A model generated the notes under the pieces. That model was not told where the DNA came from. It did no database searches and saw nothing but the letters and a program-made list of their open reading frames with translations. The translations under genes and the position numbers were made by a program. Of a stretch of DNA of 64,000 nucleotides, positions 38,001 to 44,446 are shown one piece after another (position 1 is the stretch's first letter; each line of letters starts with the position of its first letter). Origin of the DNA: Rhodoferax sp. (GTDB lineage Bacteria > Pseudomonadota > Gammaproteobacteria > Burkholderiales > Burkholderiaceae_C); the NCBI RefSeq assembly GCF_018780565.1, contig NZ_JADMJN010000012.1:62001-126000 (forward strand), given 5' to 3'.

Positions 38001-40599
38001 CCGGCGCAATGCCGGCTTTGAAGCGCAAGGTGTCCTGATTGACACCATAGTCCTGGTCCACGATAGTGTCCTGTCCGTCGCCGCGCCCAAACACATAGGT
38101 ATCGCTATCGGAGTAAGCAGCAGCTTTGGGTTGCCAGGACGGCGTGACCGGGGCACCGGTATAGCGATCAGTGGTGACCCACTGAGCATCACCCCACAGC
38201 GTGTCATTGCCTGAGCCCCCCTCCATGACATCGGAACCATTGCGTCCAACGATGAGGTCGTCACCCGCCCCGCCCGACAGTCGGTCCGGCAGATCATTCA
38301 ACTGCGTACCGATCAGTGTGTCATTTCCATCGGTGCCCAGGGGTAGCGTCTGGCGCACTGCTTCGTTCATGTCCCACTGCGTGCCGTCGGCAAACATAAA
38401 GTTCACCGGAGCTGCAAAAGTGCCATACCACCAAGCCGGGCTGTTGGAATAGGTAAGTGTCTCGCCGGTGGCGGTGATTGTGAACTGCACATTGTTGTAG
38501 TTCTCCGCTTGCAGCAAGCGCACCGTCACATCCTGTGGGTTGAGCCCACGCAGCACGACCGTATTGACCCCGTTGGCGTCGACATACTGGTCATTGACGC
38601 TGTCGTTACCCTGGCCGCGGCCCCAGAAATAAGTGTCATTGCCCCACTGGCCGTCCATGGAGTCATTGCCGGCACCGCCGACCAACTGGTCATTGCCTGC
38701 GCCCCCGTACAACACATCGTTGCCAGCACCGCCTATAAGCACGTCGTGACCGTCGCCACCTGCCAAGGTGTCATTGCCACCGCGACCCACCAATCCATCG
38801 GCACCACTACCGCCATTGAGCGCGGTATTGGTTGTGTATGCAATATCCCCCGCCATCCGAAACTGGATCGCCGTCAGGGCAATTTTTTGGGAAGTGCTCA
38901 GGTCGTTTGCACCCAGCAAATCTGCCAGTTGTGCGGCACCGTCCCAGCCAGAGCCCGATATGCCATCAGCGGCAAAGTGCATGAACTCTGCCAACGCTAC
39001 TGCGGCATTGCCAGGGTCACTCAGCGCCCTGGCCGCCAACGTCGCATTCAGCGCATCAAATCCCAGACGCAAGCCCTTGTCGTCAATCACCAGTTCCACC
39101 TGGTCCAGCAGCGCTTTGCCTTCGGTCTGCACATACAAGCTTTGGTAGGTGCTGGCCTTGAGCGCGTCATACGCCTGCTGGAAAAACGGCAGACGCTGGC
39201 CTTCGATGCTCACGCTGTAGTAGGTGTAGCCCCGCCACGTACGGCTTACCGGGTCGTAATAGCTGGCGTTATTGGCGCGCACATAGCGCTCCAGCACCGG
39301 TTGGGCGTTGAAGCGCTCCAGAGTGCTGAGTTGCTGGTACAGCGCGGGGTTGCTCTGTGCAAAGTTGGCTATGGCCTGGCCAGGGCTGCTGACATACCAG
39401 TTCACCGCGTTGGCGGGAATGGGGTTGCGGGTTTTGGCATCGCCCATGGCGGAGGTAGCCGCCCAGTCGTTCACCACTTGCTCCAGCAGGGCTTGGCGCG
39501 CTTGGGTGGTAGTGGCAATTTTGAAGGAATTGAGCGTTTGCTCCAGCTTGGCCGATGCGCTGGTGCCCAGGCTCATGGCTTCGCGCAAATCGCGCACCAG
39601 GCCTGCGCCTTGCATTTGCGGGAGAGTGGCAGCGGATGCGCTTACCACCGGGTTGTCGGTGAATTCGCGGTAGAAGTTGTTGGTGGAAAAGTTGACGTTT
39701 TGCACCGTGTGGTCCACGCCGTCTTTGACGAAGGTGCTCTTGCCCTGCGCGTTGGGGGTGAGGTGGATGCCGGTGATACCTGCTTGCGCCAGGGTTTGGA
39801 GTTCTTCCGCCTGGCTGATGCCGTCTTGGTTGAGGTCGCGCCACACGCGTAGCTCTGCATAGGCGGTGTCGTTGGCGTCGATCACGCCGTCTGCATTGCT
39901 ATCGAGTGCAGCAAGGGCGGTAAAGCCGTTAGCGGCTAGACCTCCACCGGGGAGTTGGGTTTGGTCGCCGAAGAGTTCGCGGCCACTGTCGATGGTGCCG
40001 TTGCCGTTCAAATCCCGCACCAGCATTGCGTCGTCGGCTGCTACCCATTGGGTGCCAGTCTTGATGCCATCGGCGTTGTGGTCGAAGAGGACTGATGAAG
40101 AGGATGCGGAGAGCTCTACGCCGTCGCCGTCTAGATCCAGGATCAGGGGGTCGCTGGGCCAGAACCAGTTCAAGCCGGCAGTAAAAGAGGTACGTACAAC
40201 TATGCCAATGTCCCTTCCAATTAGAGGTATAGCGGCATTTGCATAATTCGCATAGTTGTAAGGTTGCTTCGCCAAGAATGCATCGCGCGCCGAGTCAGCC
40301 GCAGCATCCATTGGCTTCCAAGTACGCGGATCGTTTGCGTTCCAATCTGAGTTGCGTGGAATATTGACCACATCGCGAAGAAACTGGTTGTCTGCACGAA
40401 TAATGTCACCCCAATACTCCTTCGCGTTACCCGTCTGCTTGAAAGCTTCTTCTGCATTGAAATAATCCGTATCATGCTGCTTAAAAAGTTCGTCCAACGC
40501 ATCCTTGCCGGGACCCCATGTACTCGGATTTCCCGGTGGAGCGATTGATCCGTTAGTCCAACCTGGGCCACCATAATTTCCATAATAGGGAATTGCCAT
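29020..40599 (-). CDS. Giant RTX protein with N-terminal phospholipase-A2-like head and FrpC-type self-processing module
   Basis: A 3859-residue protein. Residues 1-~110: PLA2-like head with a Ca-loop-like YYGNYGGPGW, LDELFKQHDTDYF (His42-Asp43) and IIRADNQFL (Asp70). Residue 150-151: Asp-Pro opening a module (DPLILDLDGDGVEL, VLFDHNADGIKTGTQW, ELFGDQTQ, DLNQDGISQAEEL) like the Ca-dependent self-processing module of FrpC and ApxIVA. Then come many GGxGxDxLx RTX nonapeptide blocks, a GGY-rich tract near residue 1970, a cadherin-like Ig domain, VCBS-like tandem repeats with ATDG/TNDAPV spacing, another Ig-like domain, final RTX blocks and a C-terminal type I export region. The ATG at 40599 has GGAG upstream; a TTG at 40611 is less likely. 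Substrate of the HlyB/HlyD pair encoded in the same operon. Confidence 0.88.
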   Translation of the reverse strand: MAIPYYGNYGGPGWTNGSIAPPGNPSTWGPGKDALDELFKQHDTDYFNAEEAFKQTGNAKEYWGDIIRADNQFLRDVVNIPRNSDWNANDPRTWKPMDAAADSARDAFLAKQPYNYANYANAAIPLIGRDIGIVVRTSFTAGLNWFWPSDPLILDLDGDGVELSASSSSVLFDHNADGIKTGTQWVAADDAMLVRDLNGNGTIDSGRELFGDQTQLPGGGLAANGFTALAALDSNADGVIDANDTAYAELRVWRDLNQDGISQAEELQTLAQAGITGIHLTPNAQGKSTFVKDGVDHTVQNVNFSTNNFYREFTDNPVVSASAATLPQMQGAGLVRDLREAMSLGTSASAKLEQTLNSFKIATTTQARQALLEQVVNDWAATSAMGDAKTRNPIPANAVNWYVSSPGQAIANFAQSNPALYQQLSTLERFNAQPVLERYVRANNASYYDPVSRTWRGYTYYSVSIEGQRLPFFQQAYDALKASTYQSLYVQTEGKALLDQVELVIDDKGLRLGFDALNATLAARALSDPGNAAVALAEFMHFAADGISGSGWDGAAQLADLLGANDLSTSQKIALTAIQFRMAGDIAYTTNTALNGGSGADGLVGRGGNDTLAGGDGHDVLIGGAGNDVLYGGAGNDQLVGGAGNDSMDGQWGNDTYFWGRGQGNDSVNDQYVDANGVNTVVLRGLNPQDVTVRLLQAENYNNVQFTITATGETLTYSNSPAWWYGTFAAPVNFMFADGTQWDMNEAVRQTLPLGTDGNDTLIGTQLNDLPDRLSGGAGDDLIVGRNGSDVMEGGSGNDTLWGDAQWVTTDRYTGAPVTPSWQPKAAAYSDSDTYVFGRGDGQDTIVDQDYGVNQDTLRFKAGIAPEDLILAQRGDDLVVRIRDTTDQVTIKNYFSALDYWWYSGSPLNPNAIERFEFADATVWTIDQIKDAAWLGTDANDTFAGDARNNIMGGGAGDDVLSGLQGNDTLSGGDGNDTLSGGDGNDTLDGGAGNDILDAGEGTDTIRFGRGDGQDVLNRDVSWAAYYNSYYQGQPIDPQGNNTVEMKEGVAPDDVKLSRVGSTLTISIKNSPDTLTVKNFYWTNGTDPQNTNFSLRAIKFADGTQWAPEDILAQCLIGDDSAETFVGFDANETFDGRGGRDTFQGGSGTNTYLFGRGDGNDKVVNSYRGEQNVLSFKPGVTADDVLVRRVDTHIVFSIKGTADSVTFENLMSYWGDGIQNIAAVKFSDGSSWSLDDIQQLATQGTDGNDALRDIYRYSTTVLAGGTGDDLLVGDRGDTVYVFNLGDGHDTIDEGYSWGNSDRLAFGAGIVATDLQVSKSGNDLVIAIAGTQDQITIKNHVYQAVETFDVGGISLSYQQILNLDASTGLEDVYGSTGDDLLIGTAKASNIFGFGGEDTLVGNAGDDTLDGGDDNDRLYGGLGNDQLQGGSGDDFLDGGDGSDTLNGGDGNDTLYGLGALHGDAGDDRLFGGGDSQTLNGGAGDDYLVGGSGRDNLAGGQGSNTYVFNRRDALDTVTLTPGASDTFVLGENINPSDITVQMGSNAIWNGTEYMRQMVIGLGGNDALLLQIPDGSDFESALQAQSVLRFEDGTTWSYADLMSRLDGGSVGDAYVSGNDAVLAGSQADDYLYAGSGNRIFFDGRGNDDSISTDGRAALLAGGSGNDSLSANGGGAVMAGGLGNDSVNGSTWGATNTIAFNMGDGVDTISGSGPHQSVLSFGVGISPEDLRFLINAQGDLVIHFVNSEDDEVRTSWFQADLSTPGNRAIDKLQFVDPVGRVRVFDLSALDAHLGAEAFDVQPNSAGQAVFAQVPAMEVVGPVQVYGGQAAIAYAQTGNLLGMVNLAVNADLSGNNILFGTPYDDAIQAGDGNDMVMGDEGNDTLDGGNGDDYLAGQGGNDAILGGAGNDVLIGGDGADMINAGSGNDKAYGGAGDDTYTYARGNGHLYIEDGMGSGGDGYGDTGSGGYGGYGGFAVAMTAIGGDGGYGGYGGYGGYGGDGGNNDFNQLIFGEGIGLDDLTFSQDGDNLLVTVGGANGQAGDTVVMAGFNEYLPTRNRSIDQFVFQNGASVLLADLFNDQSNVLLTKADDGSGELGGTMLRDELRGGIGADRLEGLGGNDRLIGGAGNDAYVVDSYSGDDVIVDNSNDANVIVFNDASITGDNVYLDTVDGKTIIRYGVSSVTLEGWDGMNLADASIRDLIFSDGSTLSMAQLMDRPRGIEGTPQADRLVGTSDNDWIYGLEGNDLMRGGAGADTYVIEAQSGHDTITDLSDLGQENTLVFSQVTDPHSVYLTLNTEGQMVVQLDENTSVTLTNFDRLNPYGEHTIEFFQFGLNGEVWSFDDLMERGFVINGTAGSDLLRGTAIYDDISGGAGDDVIEASTGSDDLAGGSGNDSYEYRLGDGFVSINDLADATGGNVLKFGPGIAPQDIERKIRFIENVANPADGRFLIVFDENNQVQISGFDRNDPDNSVHGIENFVFNDGTVLTWTEMLDKVFVLEGDEFGDDVLQGTSHSDRLYGYAGQDELSAEAGDDVLTGGTGDDLLAGGAGQDNYVFNLGDGQDSIVDASDSNTISFGEGISADTIAVVREGNGFRVTYGVFGDSILVASTDGVNAPTHAIGNFELSDGTLLAFADFINRAPDAALALDDQSGRVGDWLTFELPENAFLDPDGDALEWSVAQPNGEPLPDWLQFDPVTHTFSGVPPTGAQGLYDVAVFARDSSGMAMSQTFKMDIATRNTVPVLASDTADVAEDTTLTASGNVLANDTDADATDTLQVDTTGVFVGVWGTLTLARDGSYQYALNNDSAEIQNLKAGAQVVDTFVYTATDGTEQVNSQLVVTVTGTNDAPVVVAESAQASEDGVVQVVGNVLGQATDVDGDALSVQNTGTIQGIYGQLELQSNGAYVYLLNNDSLAVQSLGSGESRLDAFSILTTDGANTVTSSLTIQVSGANDGPVALNDLSAVFEDTQPSVVGSVLGNDTDVDANTVLVVTTPGSYTGQYGQLNLLANGSYTYTLANAANLQALAMGQVVTESFAYTVSDGIANASANVLINITGENDGPVARADSGEVVEDGIVQIAGNALANDTDVDGDALSVTNFGTFQGVYGQLAMQQDGSYVYTLNNASNAVQSLHQGERVVDAFNVLTSDGVATATSQLAIGITGTNDGPVALNDLSAVFEDTQPSVVGSVLGNDTDVDANTVLVVTTPGSYTGQYGQLNLLADGSYTYTLANAASVQALAMGQVVTESFAYTVSDGIANASANVLINITGENDGPVARADAGAVAEDGVLQSTGNVLLNDSDPDATDSLSVANAGTFQGQYGSLVLLADGSYTYTLNNATLAVQSLGQGEQVADTFRYTVTDGLGAGALSAQADLVISIAGTNDAPVLQQAVADLSVRAKTVFTLDLPDNTFTDVDRNDVLGYTLALDNGQALPSWLSFNPNGLVISGTPPVEVAGQSMALRITAIDRFGASASDVFQISVTSCVGLTLVGGCYDDRLVGTACDDSLDGRQGSDTMIGGDGDDVYYVDQGASGCDAGDVVTEYLNQGYDKVNASVSYTLSQNVEALQLTGCYDINGVGNALDNWIVGNTGSNVLDGKEGNDLLSASSGNDSLYGGAGNDILEGQDGADTLEGGAGVDALFGGSGGDTLRVGWDRGLLAGGKGSDRLYSSSDSTTVVAFNKGDGADVLYTQGTQEITVSLGGGIRYEDIKFKRSGSDLYMLFNSTSTDSLRVVNYYGVSASLRPALAMQMLNEPSGVYAPGSIDVLRDNKVEQFDASRIVADFDVAYAATYSLRTGGAWAVMGSLLNAHLSGSDSVALGGDLAYLYGQTTGLGGVGMVAANSVLSDANFGTATQTLHSNLTVGAGAPRMVG
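30793..31138 (-). repeat. 346-bp direct repeat, copy 1 (VCBS-type repeat of the giant gene)
   Basis: The stretch beginning GTCAGCACGCGCCA and ending at AACAGGCCCATCGTT recurs 636 bp further on at 31429-31774 with only scattered differences. It encodes one full VCBS-like unit (NDLSAVFEDTQPSVVGSVLG ... ANASANVLINITGENDGPV). Near-identity at DNA level points to recent duplication or gene conversion inside the gene. Confidence 0.8.
31429..31774 (-). repeat. 346-bp direct repeat, copy 2
   Basis: Second copy of the repeat at 30793-31138, offset by exactly 636 bp at both ends. Protein-level differences are few (for example LLANGSYTYTLANAANLQ versus LLADGSYTYTLANAASVQ). The pair could recombine to lose or gain a repeat unit. 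Confidence 0.8.
34612..34762 (-). repeat. Gly-Gly-Tyr repeat tract inside the giant RTX protein
   Basis: The DNA has tandem CCTCCATAGCCGCCATA-type units that translate to consecutive GGYGGY with interspersed GGDGG. It interrupts an RTX block between AYGGAGDDTYTYARGNGH and NQLIFGEGIGLDDL. Low-complexity GGY tracts occur in adhesive or structural proteins; the role here is unknown. Confidence 0.7.
39002..40176 (-). repeat. Self-processing-module repeat, copy A (in the giant gene)
   Basis: Codes for the GLNW(F/T)WP-DP module through QSLYVQTEGKALLDQVELVID to the sequence DPGNAA. It is closely similar at DNA and protein level to copy B at 41866-43073 and, over its last 167 bp (39002-39168), to copy C at 44534-44700. 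All three have the same orientation. Confidence 0.8.
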
Positions 40600-40620
40600 C
40601 ACATTCTCCAAGTTTTGGGT

Positions 40621-41697
40621 TTAGGGAAGTTCAAAAAAAAATTTGTCACCAGCACAGCCATCCGCATTTATTGGCACGTATGCCAGTTTGTAGCCAATGT
40701 TTTTGCGGGGAGTTGGACGCGTAATCAGTGCCACTGCGTTTCCACTTCGCGATATGTCCATTTGTTCCAATCGATCTGGCAGTCCTTCGACTTTGCAGAC
40801 TTTCCCATCGCGAGTTAGTTCCAGTTGGTGAGCGTAGTAACCATCCTTGTCAAAGGCCATCAACCTTGCGCAGGTTTTCCCGGTCCAATCGCATTGAAGG
40901 CGAGGCCCCCCACGCCGATCCTGCATATTGCCCAATCGCTCCAACATCGACAGGTCAGCACCTGACCTGAGCTCAGTAACATCAAGGAAATATTGCCTTG
41001 GATTCGAAGGTTGTCGATCGACATAACGCTCCTGCATCACAAATACCGCCTCATCCCGAATCAGGCTTGCACGTGAAAAGAATGCGTACACACGTGAGTT
41101 GATGGCATTGACTGTTCCATCTGGTTTACGCAACATCCATTTGTATGTAGACCACACCCGATTGCCGCCCGTGATGGGAGACCAGGAGTGACTTTTTACC
41201 TCTTCAACCTTGCTCATAAACACCAATGAGCCATTCATCAACGGCAAAATATTGGACATGGGAAGGGCCCGCGCAAGAATTTCTTGAGCTGCCGACTCGC
41301 CGTCACCAGCAATGTATTGCTGCCAGAGCGTAGTTGACTGAACGTTTGCCTGCTCAGTTTTTCCCGCCTGCAACGCCATCGTGGAGCGTTCAGATACGGT
41401 TGTAAACAACAGACTCTTGCCATCGGGTGAATAAGCAATGGAACTATCGGCCAGTTGACCCAAGGGCAGATGCAGTTTGCGAAAGCTCTGCTGAAGGGCT
41501 CCTTCAAACAATTCCCAGCCAGTGCTTTCTTGCCGTTTCGCAATGGCCACCCGATTGGCGTCTGGACTCAACGTCACCATGTACAGGATATTTGAGTTTT
41601 GGGCAGCAAGCAAATTTCCCATTAACAGTATTCCGGCCAGAGAAACCACCCTATGAAACGCACGGCCCAACCATTTACAAATGCGATTGAAATTCAT
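40621..41697 (-). CDS. Exported beta-propeller-like protein between the two effector genes (candidate immunity or accessory protein)
   Basis: A 358-residue protein with a basic N terminus and a hydrophobic signal sequence (VVSLAGILLMGNLLAAQ). The mature part has TolB/WD40-like blades such as YMVTLSPDANRVAIAKR and SSIAYSPDGKSLLFTT, so it is probably periplasmic or secreted. The ATG at 41697 overlaps the 717-residue gene's stop by 4 nt, and the giant gene starts 21 nt after its stop. Its base composition is lower in G+C than the modules on both sides. A protein encoded directly before a PLA2-headed effector and placed in the periplasm fits an immunity role, but the family is not recognised and the role is inference. 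Confidence 0.6.
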   Translation of the reverse strand: MNFNRICKWLGRAFHRVVSLAGILLMGNLLAAQNSNILYMVTLSPDANRVAIAKRQESTGWELFEGALQQSFRKLHLPLGQLADSSIAYSPDGKSLLFTTVSERSTMALQAGKTEQANVQSTTLWQQYIAGDGESAAQEILARALPMSNILPLMNGSLVFMSKVEEVKSHSWSPITGGNRVWSTYKWMLRKPDGTVNAINSRVYAFFSRASLIRDEAVFVMQERYVDRQPSNPRQYFLDVTELRSGADLSMLERLGNMQDRRGGPRLQCDWTGKTCARLMAFDKDGYYAHQLELTRDGKVCKVEGLPDRLEQMDISRSGNAVALITRPTPRKNIGYKLAYVPINADGCAGDKFFFELP

Positions 41698-43847
41698 GAT
41701 CTCGCCCCAAGGTTGGCATCCAATCCGGAGCCCGGTGCTGTCACCCATTTGCCACATTGTCGATAGCTAATTTCGCACATTCCAACTGGGCTGAAGCCGA
41801 TTCTTCCTCGCAAAACCCATTGCCTCCGCGCCTTACGCACGCGCACGCAGCGCAAAGCCCGCACCTCCGCATTGCCAAGATCGCTTTGCGCACGGCTAGC
41901 CAAAGTGGTGTTCAGCGCATCAAATCCCAGGCGCAAGCCCTTGTCGTCAATGACGAATTCCACCTGGTCCAGCAGCGCCTTGCCTTCAGTCTGCACATAC
42001 AAGCTTTGGTAGGTGCTGGCCTTGAGCGCGTCATACGCCTGCTGGAAGAAAGGCAGGCGCTGGCCTTCGATGCTGACCGTATAGTTGGTGTAGCCCACCC
42101 AGCGGCCTTGGGCCGGGTTGTAGTAGGCAGCGCTGCTGGCGCGTACATAGCGCTCCAGCACCGCCTGGCCGTTGAAGCGCTCCAGGATGCTGAGCTGGGC
42201 ATACAGCGCAGGCTGACTTGCTGCAAAAGCTGCAATGGCGGCGCCTGGGGTATTGCCATACCCGGGCGTGATGGTGATGGGGTTGCGCGCTTTGGCGTCT
42301 CCCATCGCGCTGGTTTGGGCCCAGGCGGACACCACGGCATCGGTCAGCGCTTGGCGGTCTTGCGTGGTGTTGGCAGCCTTGAAGGCGTCCACCGTGCTTT
42401 GCAGGGTTGCAGCCTGTGCAGTACCCAAACTCATGGCTTCGCGCATATCGCGCACCAGGCCTGCGCCTTGCATTTGCGGGAGGGTGGCAGCAGATTCGCT
42501 TACCACCGGGTTGTCGGTGAATTCGCGGTAGAAGTTGTTGCTGCCGAGATTGATGTTCTTGACCGTCTGGGTGGTACTGGTGGTCGTTGTGTTGCCACTG
42601 CCGTCGGTGCTGGTGACTGTCTTGGTGAAGCTGCTGATGCCTTGGGCGTTGGCGCCCAGGTTGATGGCGGTGACGCCAGCCTGTTCGAGGCTTTGCAGTT
42701 CATTGGCCTGGCTGATGCCGTCTTGGTTCAAGTCGCGCCAGATTTTGAGATCTGCGTAAGCGGCATCGTTGGCGTCGAATACGCCGTCGGCGTTGCTGTC
42801 TAAAGCAGCGAGGGCGGCAAAGCCGTTGGCTGCTAACTGGCCGCTGGGCAGTTGGGTTTGGTCGCCGAAGAGTTCCCTGCCTGAATCAATGGTTCCGTTG
42901 GCGTTGAGATCGCGCACCAGCATGCCGTCGTCGGCCCGGGCCCACTGGGTGCCGGTCTTGATGCCGTCGGCGTTATGGTCGAAGAGGACTGTGGTGGCGT
43001 TGGGGGTTAGTTCTACTCCGTCGCCGTCTAAATCCAAGACCAGGGGGTCGCGGGGCCAGGTCCAGTTGAGGCCACGGGTAAATAGATCGTTAATGTGGTC
43101 ACACAAAAAAGATGCGGCATCCCCAGCCATATCACCTACAGCGCGGCCAAACGCTTCGGCGTAAGGCGCAATCCACTTTCCGAAATCGTCGTAAAGACCT
43201 TTCCCGAGGTAGGCCGCACCCGCTGCGCCAACGCCAGCGGCCACAACAAGTAACCACGCAGGCGCAGTAACACCCAGAGCAATCGCTCCAGCGGCCACAG
43301 CACCAGCCAACACCAATCCACCTACTTCGGCACCTATCATTTGTGCCAAATTTCCATAAAATCCGGGTGTATCTCCTTTGGCGAATGCATCAGCTAACTG
43401 AAGCGCATCGAACGCAGTCCCAATTTTCCCCGCAATATCTTTGCCACCAGCCTTCTCAAGTCGGTCATTCACCGTTGCAGTCAGTTGCTTAAAACGGTCT
43501 TCAGCAGAGATTGCGTCATTCGAAAGCGCTCTTGCTTTATCCATGTATTCTGCGGCAATTTTCTGCGCATACGCTTCGGCGACCGGTCCCTTGGTGGGAG
43601 TGTCATTGAGCCACTTGTTCGCCCGGTCAGCCATATCACGGTAGTTATCTGCAAACGCCTTAGCCGCCGCATCCAACTTTTTGCTGGGGTCAACTAGCCC
43701 AGCGTTTAAAAGATCTTGAAACTTTTGAAAACTAGTTTGGTAACCCTCCGCGGCATAGCCGCCAAACTCCAGGTAGCCCTTCCATATCGGACTATCTGGG
43801 AACAAACCACTGAGGTCGAATCCGGGGAAATCAGTATTGCAGGTCAT
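41694..43847 (-). CDS. Effector-like protein: hydrophobic helical head plus FrpC-type self-processing module, RTX part missing
   Basis: A 717-residue paralogue of the giant protein's N-terminal part. Residues 1-~258 are a different head: helical, with a long Ala/Gly-rich hydrophobic hairpin at about 170-225 (VGGLVLAGAVAAGAIALGV ... LLVVAAGVGAAGAAYLG) resembling pore-forming colicin or glycine-zipper segments. Asp267-Pro268 opens the same module as in the giant (NWTWPRDPLVLDLDGDG), which continues to QSDLGNAE. There the similarity stops and a 55-residue Arg/Cys-containing tail follows instead of RTX repeats, so the product lacks an evident type I export signal. Start and stop both overlap neighbouring genes by 4 nt. 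It may be an orphan cassette or an effector exported in another way. Confidence 0.75.
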   Translation of the reverse strand: MTCNTDFPGFDLSGLFPDSPIWKGYLEFGGYAAEGYQTSFQKFQDLLNAGLVDPSKKLDAAAKAFADNYRDMADRANKWLNDTPTKGPVAEAYAQKIAAEYMDKARALSNDAISAEDRFKQLTATVNDRLEKAGGKDIAGKIGTAFDALQLADAFAKGDTPGFYGNLAQMIGAEVGGLVLAGAVAAGAIALGVTAPAWLLVVAAGVGAAGAAYLGKGLYDDFGKWIAPYAEAFGRAVGDMAGDAASFLCDHINDLFTRGLNWTWPRDPLVLDLDGDGVELTPNATTVLFDHNADGIKTGTQWARADDGMLVRDLNANGTIDSGRELFGDQTQLPSGQLAANGFAALAALDSNADGVFDANDAAYADLKIWRDLNQDGISQANELQSLEQAGVTAINLGANAQGISSFTKTVTSTDGSGNTTTTSTTQTVKNINLGSNNFYREFTDNPVVSESAATLPQMQGAGLVRDMREAMSLGTAQAATLQSTVDAFKAANTTQDRQALTDAVVSAWAQTSAMGDAKARNPITITPGYGNTPGAAIAAFAASQPALYAQLSILERFNGQAVLERYVRASSAAYYNPAQGRWVGYTNYTVSIEGQRLPFFQQAYDALKASTYQSLYVQTEGKALLDQVEFVIDDKGLRLGFDALNTTLASRAQSDLGNAEVRALRCVRVRKARRQWVLRGRIGFSPVGMCEISYRQCGKWVTAPGSGLDANLGARS
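41866..43073 (-). repeat. Self-processing-module repeat, copy B
   Basis: Aligns end to end with copy A (39002-40176) and is 33 bp longer, because of an 11-codon Thr/Ser/Gly-rich insertion around TVTSTDGSGNTTTTS. Its 3' boundary in the reading direction is the GNA(A/E) codon, the same point where copy C ends. Confidence 0.8.
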
Positions 43848-44446
43848 TTTTTATTTCCATGTAGAAAAGTTTGTTGAATTAGTGCGCGAGTACCAGCAAT
43901 AACACCCGCCATCGTTACGAGTAACAAAGGTGAATTCAGTGCTAACCATATAGACACAGTAAATGCGCCACCGCCAATAAAAGTTGGAATGATGTCTGCT
44001 CTACTCGGAACTTTCCCAGACGAAATGTTTGAGCTACCATAGTCCGCATATGCATTTAAGTAAACCAGCATGAGCAAGCCGACACCGCACAGAGTCAACA
44101 ACTTGAGTGTTGCAATCTTCCCTCTTGAAATAACATCTTTTGTTGGTCTAAAACCGTCTGTAAAGCGGGCAGTCCACGCGATGCCCCAGGGAATAAAACC
44201 GCCCCACCAAATTAGCAAGAATACTTTTCCGGCAATAGGTTCTGGCGCTTTCGAAAACATGGTTCTGAACGCCCGAAAATTGTGATCAATGGGGATGAAC
44301 ACCTCTCGCACCCATTGGTACTCGTCAAACGTTATGAAGGAAATAACTAGCCCAGTGAGCACCTGAATCAGCATGAATATGAGAACCGCCCTACTAGGGA
44401 ATTTTTTCTGTACCGCGAAGGTTTTTCGTTCCACATCTGTGTTCAT
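43844..44446 (-). CDS. Four-helix membrane protein (candidate immunity protein)
   Basis: A 200-residue protein with about four hydrophobic segments: VLIFMLIQVLTGLVISFI, VFLLIWWGGFIPWGIAW, LLTLCGVGLLMLVYLNAY and a C-terminal pair-like stretch from IGGGAFTVSIWLALN to LLVTMAGVIAG. No family is recognised. It overlaps by 4 nt both the gene before it and the 717-residue effector after it. Small multi-helix inner-membrane proteins encoded beside pore-forming colicins are their immunity proteins, which is the basis for the suggested role. The sequence is AT-rich (25 G/C in the 60 bases 43921-43980), unlike the module copies. Confidence 0.6.
   Translation of the reverse strand: MNTDVERKTFAVQKKFPSRAVLIFMLIQVLTGLVISFITFDEYQWVREVFIPIDHNFRAFRTMFSKAPEPIAGKVFLLIWWGGFIPWGIAWTARFTDGFRPTKDVISRGKIATLKLLTLCGVGLLMLVYLNAYADYGSSNISSGKVPSRADIIPTFIGGGAFTVSIWLALNSPLLLVTMAGVIAGTRALIQQTFLHGNKK

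Noticed and set aside
29700..38700. Regular short repeats resembling a CRISPR or satellite array
   Set aside because: The repeats follow the 9-residue RTX code (GGxGxDxLx) in one open frame, vary at third positions, and have no constant spacer length or cas genes.
41694..41865. C-terminal tail of the 717-residue protein as a type I secretion signal
   Set aside because: The tail is rich in Arg and Cys and lacks the preceding RTX repeats, unlike the Ala/Ser/Leu/Val-rich signals of RTX proteins; export by HlyB remains unproven.
41694..41866. Integron attC site at the end of the 717-residue gene
   Set aside because: The two orphan copies end at the same codon, which suggested cassette recombination by an integrase, but no pair of RYYYAAC/GTTRRRY core sites or symmetric imperfect repeat could be found in this stretch or at 44440-44534.
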